Assembly: GCA_036939975.1 (NCBI GenBank)
Contig: JALLPB010000708.1
Span: 1 to 17,656, forward strand
DNA length: 17,656 bases
Reading direction: 5' to 3'
Source: Cyclostephanos tholiformis
Lineage: Eukaryota > Bacillariophyta > Thalassiosirophyceae > Thalassiosirales > Thalassiosiraceae
Shown: piece by piece, positions 1-9,441 of the stretch
Layout of the letters: every line of letters starts with the position of its first letter
How positions within the stretch are numbered: the first letter of the stretch is position 1
Notes under the pieces: model-generated
Seen by the model: only the letters and a program-made list of their open reading frames with translations
The model's database searches: none
What the model was told of the DNA's origin: nothing
Translations under genes and position numbers: made by a program

Positions 1-1238
1 CCATATGGCACAGGCATCTGCCCACCATGCATGCACAGAGGATGGTGACTTGAAATGTCATCATCCATTGAATATTGATGGAGATATCTGATTGAATAGG
101 TGGTTAGTGTGTGGTTAGACTTGGGTTTTGTGGAGTTGTGGTGTGTGTGCCTAGATAAAAATGCTAGTAAAAAAAGGGGTAAAATGCAATCAAAGAAATG
201 ACCATGGCAGCCAGCATTGTCATACAGCCGCTATGGAGCCACACTCCCGGCAAAAAAAGGATAAAACAATCAACTAACATTACATGCAATGGGTCTGCAT
301 AGTTAAAACTAGAAAAAATTATATTTATGACTATTTATATGACCATTAATGCACGTTGCAATGATGACAATGTGTGCAAAAAAATGGCAATGAAATGATT
401 GGTACCGCTCAGCCAGCCGGATGGATTCAACCTCACCAACACCACAGTTCCCACCACACAGGTGTTGGCATCAAGGGGAGCCAGGGGGGGGGCATCAAGA
501 GGGAGAGTTGGTGGAGTATTTCATACACTACTGATGGTGGAGTTAGGGTCACTGGTTTTTTTTGACAAAGTGATGGGTGTGCTTGCATGCATAATAACTT
601 CACCAAAAAGTATGGTATGACCACCATTTGTAGACTAATTTGGGGGTGGAGACCATGATGGTGCCCTCAAAATTGAGGGGGGGGTTTGATGGGGCGGGGT
701 TATAAGTATTCTTAGGGTGCTGGACTTAGGGTCCCTATATTGACCCTGACCAACGAGGAGATATGGGAAAAAGTATGCCAGTTCATGAATGCTGGTGCAC
801 TGTAACACGTGACGACTGATGTGATGGTAAGTTCTTGGGCCATGACTATGCAGTTGGCAAGGTTGGCACTGGTGCATAAAAGCAGTATGTGGACCATTAC
901 TGGTCTTGTTGTAGGTTTGGTGAGGAGCCCCCTTGCTGACCTTTGACTGGACCATCACAGGAAGCCATAGAGTGCTAACCACCACAGTGGATGATGGTCA
1001 GGAAAATCTCCTTGAACTTTCTCTGAGTACGAGCTTGTAATTATGTGTAACATAATGGTGTATCATATCTCCCACTCCAACCTCAAAGGTGGCAAAACCA
1101 ACCCAGCAAGGTTGTGAAGGATATGCCCATTTCCTGCAATGACTAGCAGAACCATTAGCCTCTGTATTCGAATGATCATTAACTTTCTAGTTGCCCTTTT
1201 TGGATGGACATTTAATGTCATTCAAAAATGCCTTGGTT
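1..1238. other. Left flanking DNA, no recognisable gene
   Basis: I see no convincing protein-coding, rRNA or tRNA gene here. The reading frames are short, start mostly at non-ATG codons and show no family motif. The plus strand is rich in G, with a run of nine G at 484-492 and a cluster of G runs at 677-699. A 13-mer at 768-780 recurs twice in the DNA right of the LINE. The segment ends at the left target-site duplication of the LINE, so it is probably the host locus, or an older unrecognised repeat, into which the LINE inserted. Confidence 0.6.
677..699 (+). other. Possible G-quadruplex motif
   Basis: A run of eight G, then TTTGAT, then GGGG-C-GGGG. Splitting the first run gives four tracts of at least three G with loops of at most six bases, which meets the usual G-quadruplex pattern. 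There is no evidence of function; this is only a sequence pattern. Confidence 0.35.
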
Positions 1239-1254
1239 TGATGCCAAAGATCCA
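1239..1254. repeat. Left target-site duplication of the LINE
   Basis: TGATGCCAAAGATCCA here matches TGATGCCAAAAATCCA at 9426-9441 in 15 of 16 bases. The right copy directly follows the LINE's simple-repeat tail. A 16-bp duplication is in the usual range for target-primed reverse transcription. The first two bases could also belong to the tail, so the exact length is 14 to 16 bp. Confidence 0.7.
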
Positions 1255-1314
1255 GCGGAGCAGCAGGCTGCTGAAAATGGCACTGCATTGGAAGGAGAAC
1301 AGGTCAGCAAGAAC
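1255..1314 (+). promoter_or_regulatory. Putative short 5'UTR of the LINE
   Basis: Sixty bases lie between the left target-site duplication and the ATG at 1315. Autonomous LINEs carry an internal promoter near the 5' end, so any promoter would sit here or inside ORF1. I see no recognisable promoter motif. The ATG at 1277 opens only a short frame. Confidence 0.4.
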
Positions 1315-3151
1315 ATGAGATCTCCAATAAAGAAGAATTAAAAAAAACCAAGTCAACAAAAGAGGATAAATCGACAAAGCGCAACCGTAGCGGTTCGAGT
1401 CTGAAAAAAGCTCCTTCACGACAACTCACGCTGCGGCAGTTACGACCTCTGCGAAGGATTATAAATTCGAGTGGGTGTTTTACGAGGCCGGACTGGAACT
1501 CAAGGGCGAGGACAAATACAGCGCCTATGTCAAGCAAATCGGGAGTTTATTTGAGAACATTCAGTTGGTTGACCCCCTTGCGATTATGCACGCGGTCGAT
1601 GAGAACGGGGGCGCTAAGCCTCTTGGCTCCAAGTCGGAAATGAGCACCAATATGACTGTTTTTTTGGCATATGTGCCAGTAGGGCGGAATGCAAGGGCCT
1701 TTCAACCAAAGAGGAATAACAATAAGAAGAAGAGTAGGAGGGGCAAGGATGAGCCGGATACTCTCGACCCTAGTGTATATCCGACGATGGTATTTTTGTC
1801 TGATGTTAAACCAGAAATAATCATCTCCCGCATGGCAGATAAATTTGGTCAAGCAGGGGGATTTTACTTTTGGAAAAAGCAACTTTAGTGTGAAGAAACG
1901 ATGACTCCTTTCATCATCTATTTTCTGTACACATTTAATGACATTGCGACGTTACGAGGAGAACTGATTTTCCTTCTTGAGGAAGCACAGCAAGGCATGA
2001 TGGATGATCTCATGCTCCCTGACAAGTACGAGTACTCCCTGGTCCCAGACATTAACATCCGATGTGGCGTCCCAAAACTCCCAGGACAACCGGGCAGCAA
2101 TTTTTGCAATTACTCACACGAGATGCAAGAGGCACAATGGGCGCACCTCATTGAGTGCAATATCAAGGCGATTCCATTTCTGCGAGTGTTAATTAGCTAC
2201 ATCAAATACAATAAACTTGCGGCTCGCATCTGGGGCGGACACATGCACATTACAGAAACAGTGGACTGGGATTCTCCAAAGGGGGATGTTAGCCAGTTTG
2301 TAAGGATGTCCCAGGATCACACTAGTTATAATATGAGCCTTATTAGCGTCCAAGTCAAAGGCATTATGGATCTTGAAGCGTTGGCTGAGGTGACATGTCC
2401 AGAGTCGGGGAATGTAATTGGATGCCTCTCCTTATGCCAAACTCTATTAAAATATCTGAAATTGCCGGACAGGAATCCCATGTGCGCCAAACTGCACCAG
2501 CGTAGGCCCCAAGGACCAGTAGATATGATCATTCCGAACACACCGCTCGCTGAGGGCAGCTTTGAGATGTTCAATAAGCAGCCGGCGGGCTATCTCTATC
2601 ATGTACTTCCCAGATTCGGTGCCTCGGCGATCTTCATCAAGTCCCTTTTCCGCCGATCAATGGAGGCAGGGCTAATGATGGAGGCGCCACTATGCATCTA
2701 CGACTTCAAGATGCACGTCCTCACTACTCCTTGAGACAAAGAGCAGGAAAACGTGCTCACAGATGTACGGTCTCTCCCCTTCTTCCAGGATGTACTCGCC
2801 AAGAAGTTGGTGGCCGATATAAACAAGAAGGCTAAGAAGGCGTACACCGCACCCGAAACGTGTTTCCAACTGGGCAGCGCTCGCAGCGTTCAAACCGTGC
2901 ATGGCGCAAATGAGGAAAAACACAACAATGTACCCGAGCCAGGCATCGCATTGTGCCAAGGCTCCTTGGCCTCCGCAGCCAACCACATGAATGCCAATCA
3001 GCCGGTGATCAAGATTGCTTCTAGCAAAGATGACGCCTCCTCCAATGAAGAGAGCGAGGGGAGTGATGACAAATCGTTGTCCTCCGACAAATTGTCTGCA
3101 TCAGCCTCTAGTGTTGAGGAAGAGCAATCCATGCCGGCCGGCGGCAGATAG
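1315..3151 (+). pseudogene. LINE ORF1 protein, degenerate
   Basis: ORF1 normally encodes an RNA-binding chaperone that packages LINE RNA. The likely start is ATG 1315 (MRSPIKK), followed by a Lys/Ser-rich segment. The frame changes twice: within the A-rich run at about 1332-1350, and near 1412-1424. From about 1412 one frame then runs to TAG 3149-3151, interrupted by TAG 1886-1888 and TGA 2732-2734. This gives about 600 codons in all. The middle (FNDIATLRGEL, then QGPVDMIIPN and PAGYLYHVLPRF) has the style of ORF1 proteins of microalgal LINEs. I see no CCHC zinc knuckle. The C-terminal 50 residues are rich in Ser, Asp and Glu and probably disordered. Similar text continuing in the same frame on both sides of each stop is the evidence that these are nonsense mutations in one gene. 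Confidence 0.7.
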
Positions 3152-3171
3152 TCCGCTCCAGCTACCCTTCT

Positions 3172-4560
3172 TTGACCACGGTGAGGGCAAAGTGGACAGA
3201 GACGTCAAGTGGTTTGTGTGAGGGGGTTGGCACAGCTAAACGTTGGTGGAGCCAGCAACGTGCATGTCGTTTTAGGAATTTATGTGAAAGCAACTGCCGT
3301 ATCCAATTGATCGATGAGTATGGAACTCGTCGATATATTAAACAACGGGGGCGTCTGGGAGTGACCCAACATCAGAATGTATTGACCACACTGGAACATT
3401 GTGCACTCCGTTACCAAAGCAGCAAATCCTATGAAGTGTTGGAAGATGAACATCTTATGGATGAAGCTACTGATGAGACGGGGACCGTTTGGTGCCCCAC
3501 CACAGGGGATGATGAAGAGAGTCGAGTAAATGTAGAGAAACAACTAAGAAAAGAAATTAGGGAAGTGTCAGATTATCTCCTAGAGGTACATGGGGTGCCC
3601 CCGGGGAGGAAGGGAGAGGGGATCATGCGGCTGATCTATGAAAACCTCAATGGGTTGCAATCAACACTATCAGACAAAAATGAGAAATTAGAGAAGGCTC
3701 GGAGGGTCATTGATGACCTCCAAGCCGACGTGGTCTGTTACAACGAGCATCGCCAGAATTTACTGCACAAGGTGAATTGGAACGGCTTCCGCCAGATGTT
3801 CAATGGGGGGGAGACGGACTTACGGGCGATCGCGTCTCACAATGTGAGCAAATACCAAGAGGGCAGCACAGCAGTGTTGAGCTATGGCGAACTGCTGCAG
3901 CAGTTTGATCAGGAGGGATCAGGCCAAGATGACCTGGGCCTGGGTCGCTGGACATATATGAGGTTTATCGGGGAGGATAGGATAGTCACCAGGATCATCT
4001 GTGGATATTCTCCCTGTGCAAATAAAAAGAAGGACTCTGGTACAGTATATCAGCAGCATCACCACCATCTGATAAACAAATTAAAAGATGTCACCTGTCC
4101 TTGTGCTCATTTCCGTGAGGACCTCCTGTGTCAGATGAAGCAATGGCGGAAGGATGGCAAATGGCTGATACTATGTCTGGACGCAAATGAAAATATCTAT
4201 AGTGGAGAATTGGGGCGGCGATTAACAGAACTGGACGGTCTTGGCATGAAGGAAGTAGTGGGGGAATCCACTGAGCGGCAGCTTGGGGCCACATATTTTT
4301 GTGGGAGTGAACCGATCGACGGCATCTGGGCCACTGGAGATATCACTGTTACAAACGCATGCGTGATGCCGGTCGGTTTTGGTGTAGGAGATCATCGACT
4401 CTTTGTCATCAATCTCGCCACCACCACATTAGTCGGCTCAGGCATGACAACAGTGGTCCGTCACACGCTGTGTAGACTCAACACAAAGATACATGGCTGC
4501 ACTGATCGGTACAACAAATCACTTTGTTGGAATATCCTCCGGCATCGGCTCTTGGAATGA
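3172..4560 (+). pseudogene. ORF2 part: N-terminal region and APE-type endonuclease domain
   Basis: This part encodes the endonuclease that nicks target DNA to start target-primed reverse transcription. The first 150 residues are charged and I do not recognise them. The endonuclease/exonuclease/phosphatase fold follows with its expected residues: Asn in YENLNGL (codon 3643), Glu in CYNEHRQ (3745), Asp and Asn in LDANENIY (4180, 4186), the PIDGIWATGD loop (Asp 4318) and the Asp-His pair in GVGDHRLF (4390, 4393). All key residues are present, so this domain looks undamaged inside its own open stretch. TGA 4558 ends the stretch, and the same frame continues directly with linker text (MVAAASLGASKLEM), so the stop is a mutation. 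Confidence 0.85.
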
Positions 4561-5508
4561 ATGGTGGCTGCGGCTTCATTGGGTGCCTCGAAATTGGAGA
4601 TGGCTCAAACACTAAACAAACTAGACCAGGAGGGGGAGGCGTATATGAAACATGCAGAGAAGAAATGTCGTCGGCTCAAGTCTGGCCGAATTCCCTTCTC
4701 TCCTGAAGCCTCGCTATGGATTCGCCAGTGCCAAGTTTACCGCTTCCTTTTAAGGTGGCATAATGGAAAACTACGGAACTACGGAAACTTACGCCGCACT
4801 GCAAGAAGATGTCAAATCAATGCTCCGTTTCAACTCACTGTAGAGGATATCAAACTGCGCATGGTGATCTGCAAGGAGAAGTGTAATTACTTTCGGAAGC
4901 ACGGACAACGCCACCGGCGGCAACACTTGATGAATTGTCTCAAAGCAGTACAAGACCGAGCAGACGAAACAGCAGAACGAAATATCCTGGCTATTATTAA
5001 ATGAGAAAAGGACAAAGCTTTCTGGCGCCGACTCAATTATGCTCTCAGGAAGCACGTCCGCAGCCAAAGTGTGCGGGCAGTGCAAGTGGAAGATGGTGAT
5101 GGAGGGGTGCTGGACTTCGACACTGAAGAGGAAGTGCAGGAGGCAATTTTCAACAAAGTACACTGCAAGCGATACAACCTAGTGGAGGAGGCACCGATTT
5201 GTCAAGGAGCGCTTTGCGGCCAATTTGGATACTCAGCTACCACTATTACTGCTTGATCTGTCCTGGATGGAACGTATGAGTTCCCACTGGATATTGACAC
5301 GGCCACCAGGGAGCTGTTTGAGGAGATTGCACAGATCCGGGGCATGGTGCTGTCAGACTCGGTTACTGGCCTCATCTCACAAGAACGCTGGCAACACTGG
5401 TGGAGGAGAGTGAAGGAGGATACGTCATCTTCCCAATCGGGCTTACATTTCGGCCATTATATTGCAGGCACGGACTGCAACTTTATTTCCCAATTCCATG
5501 CATTGTGA
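4561..5508 (+). pseudogene. ORF2 part: linker between endonuclease and RT
   Basis: This part stays in the same frame as the endonuclease and RT and is cut by TGA at 5002, 5254 and 5506. The first third is strongly basic (HAEKKCRRLKSGRIPFSP, then CKEKCNYFRKHGQRHRRQH), which suggests nucleic-acid contact. Next come FWRRLNYALRKH and VRAVQVEDGDGGVLDF, a segment that leads into RT in this LINE type. The text around GLHFGHYIAGTDCNFISQF and the following SLALKKGIVLERWSKGL resembles the RT fingers. No separate enzyme domain is visible. The region is assigned to ORF2 because the frame does not change across the stops. Confidence 0.75.
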
Positions 5509-5538
5509 GTCTCGCTTGCCTTAAAGAAGGGCATTGTA

Positions 5539-6339
5539 TTGGAGCGGTGGTCAAAAGGTCTCTTGGTGATGTTGGAAAAAATGTTTGGCGTAAGACTCGT
5601 TTCTAAACTACGAGCAATCCTTTTAAAGGAGGCTGACTTCAATGCTATGAATAAAGAAGTATATGGCGTTCGGATGCTGGACAATGCGCAACAATACAAC
5701 CTCATCCCGAAGGAAATTTTTAGCAAAAAAAACCGCACGGCAGACAATGGTGGTCTGGCAAAAACATTATTTTATGATATCGCTCGCCAGATGCGCACTC
5801 CAGCTGCTATCGCATCCGTAGATGCGGCTAAATGTTACAACCGGATTGCTCATGCCATGGCATCTCTTATCTTTCAATCCTTTGGAGTCGAGAGCACGGC
5901 AGTCTCCACCATGCTGGAAACTATTCAAGAGATGAAATTCTTCCTGCAAACAGCGTATGGGGACTCAAAGAGGTTCACTTGCTCCTCCATTGAGATTAAG
6001 ATGCAGGGACTTGGTCAAGGTAACGGGGCAGCCCCAGCAGGGTGGTGTGCGATTAGTATTGTGATACTACGGGCACACAGTGCAAAAGGTCACGGTGCAT
6101 GCTTTATTGCACCGATGTCCCAAGTACACCACAGTCTGTTGGCTATACTCTATGTCGATGATACCGACTTGATACACATTAATATAAATGCAGAGGAATC
6201 AATTGTGGAAGTCCACACAGCCATCCAGCGGGCCATAGAGAACTGGGGCCGCCTGCTGATAGCCACTGGTAGGACTCTGAAACCCGAAAAGTGCTTTTAC
6301 CACTTGATAGATTTTGCATGGACACAGAAAGGGGGGTGA
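5539..6339 (+). pseudogene. ORF2 part: reverse transcriptase domain
   Basis: This is the RNA-directed DNA polymerase domain that copies LINE RNA into the nicked target. Motifs visible in order are KMFGVRLVSKLRAILL (fingers), IASVDAAKCYNRI (motif A, catalytic Asp codon at 5821), GLGQGNGAAPAGW (motif B) and LYVDDTDLIH (motif C, both catalytic Asp codons at 6157 and 6160). WGRLLIATGRTLKPEKCFYH follows as motif D/E. All three metal-binding Asp residues are kept. The stretch is closed by TGA 6337-6339, in a place where family members likely have Trp, and the same frame goes on to TAG 6568. Motif A has Asn (KCYNRI) where I would expect Asp, but this is not the catalytic Asp. Confidence 0.92.
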
Positions 6340-6583
6340 CAATACATCGCACATCATGAGGATGAGGGCGCAGCAGTGTATGTCCAATTACCGGATGGAC
6401 GAATGGCCCCGATTTCACACCTTGCTGTTGACAAAGCACAGAAAACCCTTGGGGTTACCACGTGTCCCTCCGGGAATAGCACTGGTAGCCTCAACCAGAT
6501 GAAAAGCAAAGCAAAGAAATGGTTTGATGCTGACTGCCGGCCAACTCCACCGTCGAATGATGTGGTTTAGTGTCGATTGACAG

Positions 6584-7576
6584 ATGTGGCCATCAGCAAA
6601 ATACGGCCTCTGTTGTAGCATGGCCACACTTCCGGAGTTGGACTCGGTGTTAATGTCTCTGTATAGAAAAATGCTGCCCCGTGGTGGGATAGTTAGCAAG
6701 GCAAACCGGGGTATCCGGCTGCTAGATTGCGGTTTCTATGGCGCTGGTTTTCCACACCCCGGGGTAGAGGCTATGGTTGAACAGACAAATAAACTGCTCA
6801 TGCACTATGGCTGTCGGACAGCGCTTGGAACGCAGCTGCAGACCTCACTAGAACTTCTGGTGGTGGACCTGGGCCTCTCATTCCAACCCTTTCAAGTCTC
6901 CTACGAGCACTTTGGAGACGGGGTCACCACATTGTGGCTAAAGAGGGTTTGGGAAAAGGTCAGCTCCTTCGTGTTCACTCTATCTGTGAATAATCTCCCG
7001 ATGTGCTACCCTCGGGAAGGTGATGACTGGCTAATGTCTAGATTTATTGCCAGGGGATACATGGAGGAAGAGCTCGTGAATTTAAATCAAGTCCAAAAAC
7101 ACCAACAGGTTCTCTTCCTCTCAGACATCCTAGGGGCTGGCGGTGGCTTGGTGAAAAAATGCTACCTGAGGAAATGTTGGGTTGGAGAGTGTTGGTCTTC
7201 GATGAAATTTCCACGCAAGGAGGTGACCATCTCGGACATGGAGCTCTGGCGTCAGGCTATTGCACAGGTTGTTTCACATGGGCCTGTGCAAACTAGTCTG
7301 GGGGTGTTTAGAGGTAATGGTCATAAACTGTGGGAGTGGCGAATAGTTGAGAATCAAGGCAGGCTATACAGGAAAAACGGGCATCAAGTCGAGGTGTATG
7401 GACATACTCGACGGGGGAGATATAAATATATTCACAACAGTCGCTCGGGCAAAATGCACAGCGACATGGCTACAGTGGAGGAAGGCATGCCGGGCACAAA
7501 GAAAGTCTGCTCTGTTGCTCCTCTCCCCATCCGCCCGATCCCCCCTACTGATTTTCTGGAAGTTCTTCGTGGGTGA
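6584..7576 (+). pseudogene. ORF2 part: region between RT and RNase H
   Basis: This open stretch is in frame 2, after a one-base-type frame change at 6568-6584 from the RT frame. It starts at MWPSAKYGL and contains RGIRLLDCGFYGAGFPHPG, LLMHYGCRTALGTQLQ and HQQVLFLSDILGAGGG, all characteristic in style of this LINE type. It corresponds to the RT thumb/connection and a region of unknown function before RNase H. TGA 7574-7576 ends it, and the same frame continues with GHTWIWDDLVVTGG into RNase H, so the stop is probably a changed Trp codon. No catalytic residues are known to me here. Confidence 0.75.
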
Positions 7577-7603
7577 GGACATACTTGGATATGGGATGAC
7601 TTA

Positions 7604-8530
7604 GTGGTCACAGGCGGCACTGAATGGATTGCTCAAGCCATTGGAGACAACAGTTTAGTGGCGGCGACCGATGGGTCCTACATCAAGGAGCATTACCCGG
7701 AGTTATGCTCTGCGGCCTTTGTGCTGGAATGCACTAAGGGGCGGGGCCGACTGGCCGGAGCATTTGCTGAAGCATCAGCGGCAGCTAATGCATATCATGG
7801 GGAAATCCTGGGGTTGATGGCAGTCCACCTGCTCTTCCTGGCGGTCGAAACGGTATCACCCAGCCTGAGCGGAAGCGCTGCAATATACTCCGATTGCATA
7901 GGCGCCATGGGCCGCATGGCCAAACTCCCTCCGTATCATATTCCGTCCCGATGCTGGCATTCTGACATCTTTAAGACCATTATGGTCAACTGTTCTAGTC
8001 TATCCTTCCATCGGGAGTATCATCAGGTGGCGGTGCACCAGGACAATCATACTCGGTGGGAGGACCTGACCCGAGCCGCCCAACTTAATTCGGCATGTGG
8101 CGTTGGGGCAAAGGCAATACTACGCGCTCAGGACATAACAAATCTTCCCCCACAGGAGGCATTTCTGCTCGAACCTATCATCATGTTCATTGAAAGAAAG
8201 AAGACGACTTTGGACATGGGTGCGCATGTATGCTATGCAGCTGGACGTCAGATCGCACGATCCTTCTTCCACCAAACAAGCAGGATGTTCACTGACGCGT
8301 TTGATGAGGTCGACTGGCCTTATGTGCACCAAATGCTGAATGAAGAGGTGCTCCAACTGTTCCAGGTTTGGGCGTGTAAGCAAGTGATGAATATAGTGGC
8401 CACGAATAAAAACTTGAGCCATAGGTATTGTGATGGGCGGTCTAATAAATGCCCCTGTTACATGATCCACGTAGAGACTGCAGAACATGTTCTCCTGTGT
8501 CTGGAAGTTGGTCGGGTGGAGGCATTTTAG
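7604..8530 (+). pseudogene. ORF2 part: RNase H domain and downstream segment
   Basis: RNase H removes the RNA strand of the RNA-DNA hybrid. Its residues are visible: Asp in AATDGSY (codon 7670), Glu in YHGEILG (7802), Asp in YSDCIGA (7892), then HQDNHTRWEDLTRAAQLN with its His and the final Asp region (8036-8090). All appear intact. After the domain the segment continues to a cysteine/histidine cluster (HRYCDGRSNKCPCYMIH, then HVLLC at about 8430-8500) that could be a zinc-binding element of the C-terminal part. TAG 8528-8530 closes the stretch, and the same frame resumes at 8531. Confidence 0.85.
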
Positions 8531-9156
8531 CTTGGTACAACTGCACTCGAGCGGTGGCTCAACATGGCAGACACTGACCCGGATCTGACGGACAGTATTG
8601 TGGAATATGTGCGGCGGTGGGGAGCAATCACGATGGAGGATGCAATAACTGATGCTCCGCCCAGGTTTAAACACATGGCAATATCACAAGACAAGATAGG
8701 GTGGAGACGGTTCTTAGAGGGGATGATATCGATGGAGATCACATCCATTCAGTGGCAGTACACAGCCGTTAATGGGTCGCGTATGAGTCTAGATAAATGG
8801 TGCACAGGATTGATGACCCGACTGTTAGAGATAATGCACGGACAATGGTTGTACTGGAACTATGTCGTGCATGACCCATGACCCGGTGTCCGGTGTCTGG
8901 GATAATCGCAACGGCAAAGAAGGAGGAATTACTATTGGAAATTGAGTGTCAGCGGGAGCTAGGTGACGCCGGATTGTTGGAAGAGAATAAATACTTGACT
9001 GAGGTGAACCTAGAGGAGATGTTGACCTCCTCGGGGGAACGGCAACATTACTGGCTACTGGCCATTCAAACTGCACGGACCCATTACACACTCAGGGCGC
9101 GACAGGAGCCTCAACAAATGGCACAATGTGAGACCACCAGAGAGGAGGGCAGGTAA
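8531..9156 (+). pseudogene. ORF2 part: C-terminal region
   Basis: Frame 2 runs from 8531 to TGA 8879. Frame 1 then continues (ATAKKEELLLEIECQREL) to TAA at 9154-9156. The joined text ends with GERQHYWLLAIQTART, which is in the style of ORF2 C-termini of this LINE type, and I take TAA 9154 as the true end. The frame change lies by a 7-bp tandem duplication (CATGACC at 8870-8876 and 8877-8883), although removing one copy alone would not bring the two frames together, so another indel must be involved. The function is unknown; it may help the RNA or target DNA bind. Confidence 0.65.
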
Positions 9157-9405
9157 CTATTGCTCTCGGCATCCCTTGAGGTAAGAGATGTCTCTGTATT
9201 ACACCCTCGGTTTGCAGACTGCAAACCTTTCTAAGCAAGTAAGCTTAGGATTACCATGTACACACACGTACATGAAGACGAGAGTAGCCCTCTCCTATGT
9301 GGTTTTACTGCAACACTGTTGGCTCGATGCCCTTGGTGTATGAAGACTCCGTGAAGGTTAAAATGATCTAGGTAGAAATAAAAAACATCACCTAATTTTC
9401 TAAGT
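9157..9405 (+). other. LINE 3'UTR with four consecutive hairpins
   Basis: The stretch between the ORF2 stop and the tail contains four short inverted repeats one after another. They are GGTTTGCAG-A-CTGCAAACC (9209-9227), CTAAGC-AAGTAA-GCTTAG (9231-9248), CATGTAC-ACACAC-GTACATG (9255-9274) and GAGAG-TAGCC-CTCTC (9280-9294). In several LINEs the RT recognises a structured 3'UTR, so this block is a good candidate for the recognition signal. This role is inferred. Confidence 0.6.
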
Positions 9406-9406
9406 T

Positions 9407-9427
9407 GTTCTGTTCTGTTCTGTTCTG
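9407..9427 (+). repeat. (GTTCT)4 3' tail of the LINE
   Basis: Four perfect copies of the pentamer GTTCT, plus one G, sit between the 3'UTR and the right target-site duplication. Several LINE clades end in a short simple repeat instead of poly(A). The last two bases overlap the right duplication ambiguously. Confidence 0.75.
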
Positions 9428-9441
9428 ATGCCAAAAATCCA
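9426..9441. repeat. Right target-site duplication of the LINE
   Basis: TGATGCCAAAAATCCA, a 15 of 16 match to 1239-1254. It directly abuts the (GTTCT)n tail. Confidence 0.7.

Larger units (their letters stand above)
3172..9156 (+). pseudogene. LINE ORF2 polyprotein (EN-RT-RNase H), degenerate
   Basis: This is one long reading frame of about 1990 codons, longer than the ORF2 of most LINEs. It starts in frame 1 (open from 3118; the first in-frame ATG is only at 3457). It shifts to frame 2 between 6568 and 6584 and returns to frame 1 near 8876. In-frame stops are TGA at 4558, 5002, 5254, 5506, 6337 and 7574, and TAG at 6568 and 8528. Domains in order are APE-type endonuclease (3630-4440), a basic linker (4561-5500), RT (5540-6340), a connection region (6584-7576), RNase H (7640-8130) and a C-terminal region (8150-9156). 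Most stops fall where the family is expected to have Arg or Trp, which fits CGA or TGG changed to TGA/TAG. With no early ATG, ORF2 may have been made by reinitiation or by frameshifting from ORF1, or its ATG may be lost. Confidence 0.85.
1255..9425 (+). mobile_element. Non-LTR (LINE) retrotransposon, near full length, inactive
   Basis: This is an element of about 8.2 kb bounded by a 16-bp duplication (1239-1254 and 9426-9441). The order is a short 5'UTR, ORF1, ORF2 with an APE-type endonuclease, reverse transcriptase and RNase H, a hairpin-rich 3'UTR and a (GTTCT)n tail. No LTRs flank it. This order (EN-RT-RNH, simple-repeat tail instead of an LTR) defines LINEs that also carry RNase H. I cannot name the clade from sequence alone; the RT style resembles LINEs of diatoms. 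At least ten in-frame nonsense codons and about four frameshifts interrupt the ORFs, so it cannot make its own proteins. The 5' end looks complete because the duplication lies only 60 bases before the first plausible ORF1 ATG. Confidence 0.88.

Noticed and set aside
635..985. Minus-strand frame of 116 codons as a gene
   Set aside because: Composition is unlike a globular protein, there is no family motif, and it overlaps simple G/C-biased DNA.
1391..1402. GGTTCGAGTCT, which resembles a tRNA T-arm/B box
   Set aside because: No A box or cloverleaf can be formed upstream, and the bases are part of the ORF1 Ser/Lys-rich reading frame.
1475..3172. Starts at GTG 1475 and TTG 3172 as true gene starts
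   Set aside because: The DNA is eukaryotic; the frames are open further upstream (to 1391 and 3118) and the proteins continue from earlier segments.
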